Source: Malurus cyaneus samueli (lineage: Eukaryota; Chordata; Aves; Passeriformes; Maluridae). Taken from it: a stretch of 64,000 nucleotides of DNA. Of this stretch, positions 1-18,159 are shown piece after piece. Both the position numbers and the translations under genes were made by a program. Position 1 is the first letter of the stretch. Each line of letters opens with the position of its first letter. Where the stretch lies: positions 8,165,012-8,229,011 of the forward strand of contig CM019230.1 in NCBI GenBank assembly GCA_009741485.1. Reading direction: 5' to 3'. The notes beneath the pieces are model-generated. The model had not been told where the DNA came from, made no database searches, and saw nothing but the letters and a program-made list of their open reading frames with translations.

Positions 1-1620
1 GAAACTGAAGAAGTAAGGGTGGCTCTGGGGCACCTGAGTGCTGGGCTGGAGCATTTGTGTTTTTTCTTTGATCTCTAACACGGTTCACTTTGCCTAAAGG
101 AAAGACTTTGAAATCAGCCAGATCCAGAGCAAAATCGAGGACGAACAAGCCCAGGGTATGCAACTTCAGAAGAAGATCAAGGAGCTGCAGGCAAGTCTGT
201 GTTCCATCCCCTGCCTTGTTCAGGCTCAGCTCAGGCAGGAGGAGGGCACGGGTGTGAAGGGTCCCTCCTGTTGTCCAGGCCCGTATTGAGGAGCTGGAGG
301 AGGAAATTGAGGCAGAGCGAACCTCTCGCGCTAAAGCAGAGAAGCATCGCGCTGACCTGTCCAGGGAGCTCGAGGAGATCAGCGAGCGCCTGGAAGAAGC
401 AGGAGGGGCGACAGCAGCTCAGATCGATATGAACAAGAAGCGTGAGGCAGAATTCCAGAAGATGCGGCGTGACCTCGAAGAGGCCACGCTGCAGCACGAA
501 GCCACGGCTGCCGCCCTGCGGAAGAAGCACGCCGACAGCACGGCTGAGCTGGGGGAGCAGATCGACAACCTGCAACGCGTGAAGCAGAAGCTGGAGAAGG
601 AGAAGAGTGAGCTGAAGATGGAGATTGATGACTTGGCCAGTAACATGGAGTCTGTCTCCAAAGCTAAGGTACATAAATATTTTATATGCTCACTGACCCA
701 GTGGAATCCAACAGAACTTCTTGCACCTGCCATTCTTTCGAGTGTGGATGGGTAACCCATCACTTTCCATGTGCTGAAACACAGGCCAACCTGGAGAAGA
801 TGTGCCGCACACTGGAAGATCAGCTGAGTGAGATTAAGACCAAGGAAGAAGAGCATCAGCGCATGATCAATGACCTCAATGCTCAAAGAGCTCGTCTGCA
901 GACAGAGTCAGGTGAGACAGACACACCTACATGTGCAGATCAGTAATGGCACAGAGTTATTGTAAAAATTACTCTTCTGGGTGCATGGTCTGTGCAACAC
1001 ACTTTGTGTCACATATACTGAGAAATGCTTGCAATGGTATTGTAAGTTTCAGTACAGACTGCCAAGTATCTGATTTTCCAGCTCCAAATGTTCTCAGTAC
1101 GAGCATCAATGATGATAAAACTGTTGTGTATCTGTAAATTTTCTCAGGTGAATATTCACGCCAGGTGGAAGAGAAGGATGCTTTGGTTTCTCAGCTGTCA
1201 AGAGGCAAGCAGGCTTTCACCCAGCAGATTGAGGAACTCAAGAGGCATCTGGAGGAAGAGATAAAGGTGCAAATTTTTTGTCCTAAATTTGTGAAATTAC
1301 TTAACAAGATGAATGGGAGAAAAATAGCCACTTAGATAATGCAGTTCAATTTTTCCCATAGTAGCTTTGCTTCCTTTTCCCTGCAGTATATCCATTACTT
1401 CTTTTGCAGATTCATATATCTTTCTCATCACAGATCTTTCTAAGATCTTCTCAGCAAGATTTCCTGAGGTATTTTCCTTCTTTGTTGCATTATTCTTCCC
1501 CACAGGCCAAGAATGCCCTGGCCCACGCCCTGCAGTCTGCTCGCCACGACTGTGACTTGCTCCGGGAACAATATGAGGAGGAGCAGGAGGCCAAGGGGGA
1601 GCTGCAGCGAGCCCTGTCCA
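1..1620 (+). CDS. MYH gene A, rod exons 25 (end) to 30 (first part), partial
   Basis: Sarcomeric (fast skeletal type) myosin heavy chain; this part encodes the S2/light-meromyosin coiled-coil rod that packs into thick filaments. Exons, numbered as in vertebrate MYH genes with two non-coding 5' exons: 25 end 1-12, 26 100-190 (91 nt), 27 279-668 (390 nt), 28 785-911 (127 nt), 29 1148-1266 (119 nt), 30 from 1506. Lengths match the gene at 39,224-54,513 and reading frames are open, with heptad-rich Glu/Lys/Leu sequence. Exon 26 uses a GC donor (cag|gcaagt). Exon 30 breaks off after ccctgtcca at 1620, about 117 nt into a 197-nt exon. The gene starts upstream of the window. The family is certain; the paralogue is not resolved. 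Confidence 0.9.
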
Positions 1621-2274
1621 ATAATATCTCTCTCGGTTAAGATCTGAGAGTAGGATTCAAACGACCTCTATTGCCAAGAGAGTGGACCAATGAGAAAGTT
1701 TTGATGCGTTATGGTTTTCTCATATTCTGTCCAACGATGAGGAGCAAGTGCAACAGCCATTGCCACAACCACACGTCAATTTTTGAAGGAACATCTCGAA
1801 GAAAAGCGATAGTCATAGGACGAACAGATGATTACAAGGTGCGAAACTATTTTTTTTCTTGATCCCCATAGGAATTAAGTATAGAAATAATGTTGACCAT
1901 GTACAAATCATGGGACTGAATTTGAGCGCACGAAAAAGAATAGCTCTCTATGAACAGTAGTAAGATAATAAAGCATGCTATTACGAATCTAATTTATTTT
2001 CTCTCAACCAAGATGAAGGCAAGATTAGCATTACCTTATTACCCCTTCGAGCCTACAAATGTACTATTGGATAATCTCATCTCACATTTCATTGCATTCC
2101 ACTACAGGGGAACTGCAGGTGTCCACTCCCCTACCACCCACCTTTCTATAATTGTCCCAGAATTCTTTCACCCACGATGATATCTTTCTTTCACAGATCT
2201 TTCTAAGATCTTCTCAGCAAGATTTCCTGAGGTATTTTCCTTCTTTGTTGCATTATTCTTCCCCACAGGCCAAG
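1429..2274. repeat. 83-bp exact direct repeat (1429-1511 and 2192-2274)
   Basis: The end of intron 29 plus the first bases of exon 30 (cacagatct ... caggccaag) occurs twice, 763 bp apart. The first copy runs on into good exon 30 sequence; the second runs into scrambled sequence. This looks like two contig or read ends that overlap but were not merged. Confidence 0.9.
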
Positions 2275-3177
2275 TATTCTGAGAACTGTTTAATTGGCAG
2301 AAAAACAAATAGGGTGCCCGGAAGGGAATGGCCGCTGGGGCCCCAAGGCCTGGGCAGTCGGCTCACTGCGGCGACGTTTGCCTACTCTACGAAATAAGAG
2401 TAAGCATAAAAGACAGCTGACATCCAGGGAACGAGAAAAAACATAAAATGAGGGCGAAGGAAAAGGAAGGAAGCACAGAGAGAAGAGTAGCGCGAGAGGA
2501 ATAGGGGGGGAGGACTGCAACAGAGCGAGAGAACACATACGGTTTCAGGCAATGGTCACTAAACCGGAGGAAAAGCTTCTGGTCCACCTAGGTGTGCATG
2601 AAAAACTCGAAACTAAATCCAACCAGCAGGCAGTGAGTGCACTTCCCATGCCAGGGGGACCCTGCGCAGCTCTCAGAGCAAAGGCACAGCTACGAGTAAG
2701 CCCCTTGACGGGAGCAGCCCGAATTCCAGCGACGCACAAGGTGGGCGGATGCGTAACACCAGGCATGGAGTGCGAGAAAACTGCGACAACAAAGGGGTAT
2801 CAGTAGATGAAAGCGAATGGGAGAGATGCCCCGGCAAATGGCCTAAAGAAATAGGGCAAACCTTGAATAGAACAATGTGACAGTCAGCGGAGCAAGCCTC
2901 AAGTGTTGTACTTTCGGTGGGGTTCAGAAAGGGACAAAGTATGAAAAAAGCAGGTAAACATAAGGAAAAGCAGAAAGATCCAGAATAGCAGAGAGATGCC
3001 AGCAGAGAGGGAAATGATACAGAATTCAGACATGGAAATAGAGTAACTGTCTGGGAGAAGTTCTTCACCCTCCCTGGAGTGGGGGATACACATTACCAGA
3101 AGGTTAAGTTGGCTTGTTGTGAAAAACTTTAACAGCAGCCATTGCACACTCAGGTGCTAGCTTTACCACTGTTCCCG
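1621..3177 (+). other. Scrambled, low-quality stretch replacing exon 30 (second part) and intron 30 of gene A
   Basis: There is no usable gene here. By eye, 1621-2191 follows exon 29 and intron 29 at low identity: near 1700 a stretch tracks the exon 29 segment 'gatgctttggtttctcag', and near 1840 one tracks the exon 29 donor and following T-run. 2275-2870 follows exon 30 in the same way (cagtc.gctc...cgac near 2355; a noisy form of gacgcgattcagcgcacgg near 2730; a noisy form of the intron 30 start near 2820). From about 2870 it becomes recognisable intron 30 (compare 50,510-50,760), still with many indels, and the acceptor before exon 31 reads cccgg instead of cccagg. I infer uncorrected long-read sequence used to close a gap. 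A dot-plot would settle it. Confidence 0.6.
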
Positions 3178-9215
<6,038 letters not shown>

Positions 9216-9302
9216 GGTTCCCAAGGCTAAACAGTGACCTGAGGAATGCATAAAAGTAAACCTCTGTGTTGCTTTCTTCTGTAATTATCATTATAGCTAG
9301 GT

Positions 9303-9308
9303 AATAAA
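9303..9308 (+). promoter_or_regulatory. Poly(A) signal AATAAA of the nested MYH copy
   Basis: AATAAA lies about 88 nt after the TGA, at the position equivalent to 54,603-54,608 after gene B. A short 3' UTR is usual for sarcomeric MYH genes. Confidence 0.6.
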
Positions 9309-9349
9309 GACAGTAGAGACCTTTGCTATATGAACACTGACTGGCATGC

Positions 9350-9350
9350 T

Positions 9351-9393
<43 letters not shown>

Positions 9394-9395
9394 TT
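9350..9395 (+). repeat. (TTTA)n microsatellite
   Basis: About 11 uninterrupted TTTA units. The counterpart at 54,649-54,692 has an interrupted unit, so the two copies differ in repeat structure. Confidence 0.95.
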
Positions 9396-12309
9396 CTAGC
9401 ATTCATTTGAAGTAAGTACAGAGTTCATCTTCACATTTACAAGTATATCAAATAGTAAAGCATTTTTGCAGTCGCATTTTTTAAATGCATGAAGACTGGT
9501 AATATTATACAGACTTATATTCCTCTTGTGATGAGAAGTAATGCCTTTTTATGGACAAAGACTACACTCTTTCAAGTATTTTGGTCAATTCTTAGAAAAA
9601 AAGAAAATAAATAATAGGAATAAAGATTTCTGAAGCATTTAGCAAACACCACACACACATATAAAAATATGTATATAACTATATTATAAATTTTAATTAA
9701 TTGAAAAGTGCTGCTTATTTGGTTAAGATTAAACATACAGGAAACTCAGGTTTTATTCCAAGCATTCACAAGCAGTCAAATCAACATTGTGAGGAAGTGG
9801 CATGAAGAGATACCCTCACTCACTTTCTGTGAGTTATTTTGTTTCATACATAGCATGAATTGAAATGAAATTATAATCTTTCACATGTACGATGACTGAG
9901 AAGAATCCACATTTTAAAGACTATGGAAGAAAGACGCAGTCAGACTGTGGACTCTATTTATAATTTGAGTCAAACCTTCCACTGTCTTTCTAGATGTACC
10001 CTTTGCTTGGTCCACAACCCGACGCTTCTGTCTGTTATTGTTATTCTCAACATACTGGACCTGTTCATTTTCCTAAGAACAGATTATTGGCCTACAATAG
10101 TATTTTTGCATTAAGCTGAACTAGACATTCAGCATTTACTTATTGATTGGAAATGTAACATAAGATGAAGTACACTTTGGTTGGATAAGGTCTAATACTG
10201 ACCACACTTTAACAGATGGGTGAATAAATTAGATTGTTTGGGAATACATTCAGTTTGCCTAAGGGCCTGGTAACTTAAAGCAATGCTGGATAGGTTCTCT
10301 CTGTTACTGATAAACTGTTTTTGCCAAGACACAGAGTGGATACTGACTTGGTTGGTTTTTGTGTCAAGCTTTAGCAGCTCCCTCAAACTTGCTGTTATCT
10401 ATAGCAAGTCCCAAACACCTTTGGCCATCTCATTAGAATTTTCAGTCCCTAGCTGACCTTTATATGTTCTTTTGGATATCTTTTCTAATCCTTAAGCCAG
10501 TCTACAAGTGCTGAAAAGTCACTCCTTTAAATGCTGAGGGTCTTATAAAAATCATGCATATAACTGTTGGCAGCAGAAGACAGCTGGAGCTGGGAAGGGA
10601 CACTAACTCCATCCATTTAGAAATGGTTAGTTCAGGATCCATCATAGCTGAGCTTCTCTGAGATTTTTTGTGCTTCTTGAACTCTTCAGTTATTGCAGGC
10701 ATACTTTGTATGAGCAGACATGTCTTTCCTGTGACTCTGCTGATGTGAAACACAGCCAGCTGCAATGGCCCATCACAAATGTGTCAGCGTGCTTCCAAAC
10801 CCCTTGCTATTCTAAGCGCTCATCAGAGACCTCCATTACACATTGCTGTCCTTGGTAACAACTGCATTTTAGAAAGGATGGCAGGGGATCAAGGGAACCT
10901 GCATTGAGCTGAGCAGGAAAACCTCTGCTCTTCTAGCACATTGCATTTCTTCTCCATCCAATAAATTTCGTGGTCTGCCAGAGCTCCTGTGTGGACAGAT
11001 CGTGGCTGGAGATGGGGCACCACACATTCCTCCGTATCAGAAAGGCCACAATGCAATGAACATGCTCTTGGAGCCAGCTTCAGGAGCTGCAGTACCAACC
11101 TCAACAAGGCAGAAGAGGAAGAACTTTGTTCTGCTTAAGTTAATGTATTTTTCATTTCCATGTGTACTCTTACCCACATCCAGCTCCTCTACTGCAAAAG
11201 CAGGCATGGGCTAGGACCTATGGAAACAAAGGAGAGTGGTGTGAGCAGAAAGCGGACAGGCACAGCAAGGAGACGGTGGGAAGCCCTCCACCAGTCCCTC
11301 AAACCACCCTCTCTCATGCAGCAATAGCCACCATCCTCATTTAGCTCCAGAGGACAGGAGCCCTGCAAGGCAGTCAGGAAGGCACCACCAGTAAATGCCA
11401 GCCATGAACTGATTTTAAATCTCTTTTGATGGTTTATCATTGCTCTGTGATTTCACAGTTGCCTTTGTCTTGTCACTGTTTTTCAGCCTCAGACATGCTA
11501 TGCTTGCCCTGACATCCTCCAGCAGATCTTCTGATTCTGGCCGGGCCTCCTCACCATGGCACATCTGCTGCAGGCCAGGCAGGGCAGGCCCAGGGCCCCA
11601 CAGTGTCAGGGCTGGTGCAATGGCAGAGTCACTGCACCACGGCCTTGCTGCAAGGATTTAGAGGTCCCCTGCTCAGACAACTGCTCTCTCCTCTTTCTTG
11701 AGCAGCAATACAGCAATTCTACTCCGTAATGTTTGCCAGGTGTGAACACACTCAGAATGAATGAAGAGGCAATAATCAGCAGGAGCTGGACACAAGGAAG
11801 AGAAATTTCAGTGAAGGATAGCAGTTCAGTATTAGTTTGGGTTTGTTGTATGTTGGGGTGAGATTCAATTCCAACTCAAATATCTACTTTTAGTCATCTT
11901 AATTCCAAATGAATCTGTAGGGTGAGTTGGAGCTGAATGTCTAAGTTGCTGTGTTGGTTTTGCTTGCCCAGTTTATGGAAGTGGGGCGGGGGGAGGGGGG
12001 GGGGGAGGGGGGGTTTGCAAAAAGATGGCTCCTGGAGAAGCTTCTGGAGGCTTCCACCATGTCCAGCAGAGCCAATTGCTGTTGGCTACTGAGGATGACG
12101 ACACAACACTGACCAAACCTGGGCCAATTGGAGATGGGTTTACGCCTCTGTGAAAACATACTTAAGAAGAAATCAAAAACAAGGGTGGGAGACACAGTAG
12201 TTCTGCCAGAGGAGGAGAAGAGGTGAAGAATATGTGAGGGATACAGGACAAGGCCTATGGAGAAGGAGGGGAAGGAGCTGCTCCAGGCACCAGAGCCGGG
12301 ATTCCTTTG

Positions 12310-12690
12310 CAGCCTGTGGTGACCATGGTGGAGCAGGCTGTCCCCTGCAGCCCAGGCCATGGTGGAGCAGGCTGTCCCTGCAGCCATGTGACTGGGAAGG
12401 CTGTCCCCTGCAGCCCATGGTGACCATGGTGGAGCAGGCTGTCCCCTGCAGCCCATTGGTGACCATGGTGGAGCAGGCTTCCCCCTGTGCCATGGTGACC
12501 AGGTGAAGCAGAATGTCCCTGCGCCATGGTGACCGTGGTGGAGCAGGCTGTCCCCTGAGCATGGTGACCATGGTGAAGCAGGCTGTCCCCTGCAGCCATG
12601 GTGACCATGGGTGAGCGGCTGTCCTGCAGCCCACGGTGACCATGGTGGAGCAGGCTGTCCCCCTGCAGCCCATGGGTCCACAGAGGGTGC
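12310..12690 (+). repeat. GC-rich minisatellite, ~35-40 bp unit, ~10 copies
   Basis: Tandem units of the form gtgaccatggtggagcaggc followed by tgtcccctgcagcccat, with indels between units, inside the LTR. The unit is itself an LTR segment that has been amplified. Long ORFs on the opposite strand across this array are by-products of the repeat period. Confidence 0.9.
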
Positions 12691-13039
12691 AGAAATCCAC
12701 CGCAGCCCATGGAGAGGGAGGTCCCCACGCCGGAGCGGGCGGATGTGGCAAAGGGCTGTGTCCAGCAGGAGACCATGGAGAGAGAGGCCTTGCTCCGAGA
12801 TGGAACAGCCTGGCCTTGGGACTGCACCCAGGGAACGAGGGACCCACGGTGCAGCAGTTTTGGGACGACTGTCTGCCCGTGGGGGGACTCACGCTGCAGC
12901 AGATGTGTGTGGACTGCTGCTCGTGAGAGTGGAACCACATCGGAGAGGTTCACAGAGAACTGTCTCCTGTGGGAGGGACCCGACGGCAAAGCAAGGGAAG
13001 GACTCCTCTCCCTCAGCAGCCGCCAGATTGATCCGGTGA

Positions 13040-13195
13040 TGAACTGACCAACCCACAAACCTGAACTGACCAACCCCACACCCGCAACTGACCAACCCCA
13101 CACCTGACCTGACCAACCCAACACCCTGAACTGACCCCCACACCTGAACTGACCAATCCCACCCTGAACTGACACCCACACCTGGTTCCCCAGCC
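13040..13195 (+). repeat. ~22-bp tandem repeat (ctgaactgaccaaccccaca)
   Basis: About seven imperfect units near the 3' end of the LTR. The equivalent array is at 58,273-58,427. Unit number and spacing differ slightly between copies. Confidence 0.85.
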
Positions 13196-13474
13196 TGCTC
13201 CTTGCACTGTTGGTGGGAAGGGAGGGAGTGGGAAAAGACCATGTCTGTGAGGTTATTTAATTTCTCATTCTCCTCTGACTTTGTTAGTAATAAATTCACT
13301 TCATAACTAAGTAGAGCTGTTTGTCGGTCAAATGTTTCCTCCTGCTCCTAATCTCAATTTATGACCGTTTTGTTAATTTTTTTTCCTTCAATCTTCTCTG
13401 CCAGTGCTGATGGGGAGAGCAAATGAGGCAGGTGTTGTGGTGCCTGGCTTTCGACGGCATTCTAAACCACGACA

Positions 13475-15487
<2,013 letters not shown>

Positions 15488-15699
15488 GAATGTCACTGAG
15501 AGTCATGGAATGATGCAGCAAAGTGACTGAAGGGCTACACAAAATGTGAACCCTCTGTCACTTCCTTCTCGAAAGTCTTTATAAGCTTGTCAGTGCCTTA
15601 TGACTGTAGATTCTTTTGCATATAAAGCAGTAGTTATATTTTAGTTTTGCAGTTATTTAAGTGTTGATTGTGTTCAAACAGTTAATATTTAGGAATAAA
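15488..15699 (+). promoter_or_regulatory. Gene A 3' UTR with candidate poly(A) signal
   Basis: About 200 nt of AT-rich sequence after the stop codon. AATAAA at 15,694-15,699 is the first canonical signal. The sequence is unrelated to the 3' UTR of gene B. Confidence 0.5.
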
Positions 15700-17754
15700 C
15701 TCCTGAATTTTCTGGAGAAGTATCAGAAACTCTAGTCCTCCAACTATAGTAAGAATAATAGGGCATGAGAGCAAACAAAATTTTCTAGACTGCATTACAG
15801 TGTTTCCCAGCAATGGAATTGTGATTTAAAGGTAGAATAAATAAATATTAAATAAAATATGTTATATTAGAAGAGAAATTGTAAACCTATGTTTTACAAC
15901 TTCACAAGCATGCATATCAAAAGGAACTGCTCTTGTTTTGCAACACTGGATTTGAGAGCATCTTTGTTAACATGACAACATAATGAAATCTCCAGGTCTG
16001 ACGCCCTGAGAATACAGAGAAGCACTAATCCTGGTGTTTCCACACTGCCAAAGAGTGTTTCCTGCCTTCCTTTTGCAGCAATGCATGAGCTTTGTTGTAT
16101 AAGGGAAATGAACACTGGGTGGAAAAAAGTAGCTAGCAGACCTTGACTTTCTTTTCATCCCACATGGGGTAACCCTGCAGAACGCAATGTATGAGCAGTA
16201 CAAAAATGAGGAAAACCCAGCCATGAGGAAGAGCAAGGCAGCAAGGATGTTTCCCAACCTCAGCCTTTCTAATCAAGGTCCCTGTGGGGGCTGTGCAGCC
16301 TCAGTAGATGGCAAGTCTGGAGAACACAGGTACCTCCAACCATGAAGCAAAGATATCATACCCACTGGAAGATTACAATGACACTCACATTAGAGCTTTG
16401 TTTGTCTGGAATAGGTGTTTAGAAACTACCTACACAGGAAACAGCAGTGCATCATTAAACACAGAGCAGCCATTCACTACAACCTGGCATGTCAGGTAGC
16501 TGCAGAGGAGACATTATACAAGCAGATAGGGGGAATGGTAAATGGTAAATGGCTTTGACTACAGGGACACTTACAGGTCCCTCAGGGTTCTTGGCAATCT
16601 CTACATCTCTGCATTTACAAGGAATATTTCAAGAAGCTGTGAAACTGGTGGGAAAGGGAGATGGAGATATTGCACAGCCTTTTGCACTGACCACAGCAGT
16701 CAGTGTGTGTGCATTCAGGACTGGGGGGTGCTTCTCTTCCCAAACACACTGAGGTTTACACCCAAGGAATCCTCCCATGTTATAACTAAATATGGAAGTA
16801 ATTTGCTAGGCAGCAGCTAAATATATTTAAGGAGAAGATGATGCCCAATATTGAATCCTGTGTCACTGTAAGTGATGCTCCTCAGAGATGGCATCCCTAT
16901 GTGTTAAGCTGTGAAAACTTCGTCAGTGCCAATGATATCTGGGCAACAAGGAAAAGAAACCTTGGATACGACTTTTAACCTGCTGACAGACTAGCAAATA
17001 CCACGGCAACTTTGGAGACCATATTTCAATGCAAAAAAATCCCTGTTCCCTTGGGACAGTATTACAATCACACTCCAAAATGAACAAACTTCTCTGACTG
17101 TGGAAGGATCATGATGCACTTGAAGTATGTGAAACTGTTAGAGCTTCTCTCTCACCTGTAAGAAATTATGGCCTAAGGATTTCTTCCTAAATGCTCAACT
17201 GATGAAAGATAACATTGCAGGTTCTTAAGAGACAACACTTTGGTCCAGAACTCAAACTGCACAGGTGGGAAAGGGAGAGAAATCACACACACTGCACTGT
17301 GCTGACCCAGCCTTGCCACCAAGCCATCCTGGAAAGCATGGGTGAAGACTTTGGAATCAGAGCAGAATATTAATGGGATGAGTAAGGAAAACTAATTTCT
17401 CCTCACTTTTGATTTGCTGCCTTAGCTGGAGGTCAGGCGTCATTTTGCATCAACACACTATTTCTGGAGTCAGACTGCTTGTGATCTGAAATGTGCTGAT
17501 GCACAGGTAACTGATCTTGGGAAAAACATGGGCCCATAACAGGCATAAAGGAACATCTCTAAGAGAAGGTTTAAAATAGATGCAGCTGATGAACTCTGCT
17601 AGAGCTGCTGCCTCATGTGGACTATGGAGTTCTCTGACCTTAGACAGCTTGGGCATGGACATGCTCTGTCTCCTGGGCACAAAAGCATCAGCACTTTAAG
17701 AGGCACTAAGACATGGAAAAAAATATTTCTGATCTTAAGAAAGAAGTTCCTTAC
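15700..17754. other. Intergenic, nothing recognised
   Basis: Moderately AT-rich single-copy sequence. Open frames are short, lack splice or family support, and resemble no protein I know. Confidence 0.6.
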
Positions 17755-17756
17755 AA

Positions 17757-17893
17757 TAATCACAGAATCTGCTGAGTTGAAACGGACACATAGGGATCAT
17801 GAAATTCAGCCCATAGGTGAATGACCTGTATGGGGATTGTGCGCACAACCTTGGCATTATTAGCACCATGCTCTGCCCAACTGAGCTAATAAT
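17757..17893 (-). mobile_element. tRNA-Ile/CR1 composite SINE (TguSINE1-like)
   Basis: Read on the minus strand, 17,893-17,821 resembles tRNA-Ile(AAU). An A-box-like segment (TTAGCTCAGTTGG) precedes the anticodon arm (GTGCTAATAATGCC) and then a degraded B-box region. The remainder, 17,820-17,757, is a CR1 3' tail (on the + strand atcacagaatct...gttgaaa...agggatcat). A tRNA-Ile head joined to a CR1 tail is the structure described for the songbird element TguSINE1. The anticodon arm has changes and the T-arm is decayed, so I do not call it a working tRNA gene. Confidence 0.7.
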
Positions 17894-17994
17894 GCCAGAT
17901 TCAGCTTTCCAATTCCCAAATACTCACTGTCCATGCTCTCAGCCCACAGCAACATTGCCTTGACCAGAAAAGACTTTCTTCCCCAATGACAGTA

Positions 17995-18155
17995 AAGAAG
18001 AGGACCAGAGAGTGAAAGAGAGAAAGGAAGAGAGAAGCGAAGGGGAGAGAGGAGGATGAGTGGGGTTGGGAGCAATTGAGAGAAAGAAACACAGAAAGAG
18101 AATGAAATTTGGAAAAAGGCAGAGAGAACAGAAGGAAGGCAGGAAGGCAGGAAAC
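17995..18155. repeat. Purine-rich low-complexity tract
   Basis: About 160 nt dominated by GA/GAA/GGA runs on the + strand. The long open frames on either strand here are compositional. Confidence 0.8.
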
Positions 18156-18159
18156 AATT

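Larger units (their letters stand above)
9216..11949 (+). other. Duplicated 3' flank of the nested MYH copy (matches 54,514-57,300)
   Basis: Non-coding. Near-identical to the sequence after gene B, with scattered single-base differences. It includes an AATAAA at 9303-9308 about 90 nt after the stop codon, a (TTTA)n run, and AT-rich intergenic sequence. No coding exon of any other gene was recognised; short ORFs here are not conserved in frame between the two copies. Confidence 0.8.
11950..13474 (+). mobile_element. Avian ERVL-type LTR with internal minisatellite (first copy)
   Basis: Starts TGTGTTGGTTTTG and ends ACCACGACA (TG...CA). In order it shows a G-rich stretch, the gagaagcttctggagg and ccatgtccagcagagcc segments, a tacttaagaagaaa promoter-like segment, several diverged 'ggagcag...ctgcagcccatgg' units, and a late aataaa followed by a T/C-rich segment. 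This arrangement is typical of LTRs of class III (ERVL) endogenous retroviruses in birds. No internal retroviral genes lie next to it, so it is a solo LTR. No clear target-site duplication was found. The other copy is at 57,301-58,729, and a diverged relative lies near 33,960-34,505. Confidence 0.75.

Noticed and set aside
1671..1862. Sequence at 1,621-2,191 as foreign or bacterial DNA
   Set aside because: It looked unlike avian intron, but collinear weak matches to exon 29 and intron 29 make a noisy read of the same locus the simpler explanation.
12310..12690. Regular repeats as a CRISPR-like array
   Set aside because: Units abut without unique spacers, inside an LTR in an animal genome.
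12173..13181. Open frames of 246-308 codons on the minus strand
   Set aside because: Same minisatellite effect in three different frames; not genes.
17821..17893. Functional tRNA-Ile gene
   Set aside because: Mutated arms and a CR1 tail directly attached show a SINE head.
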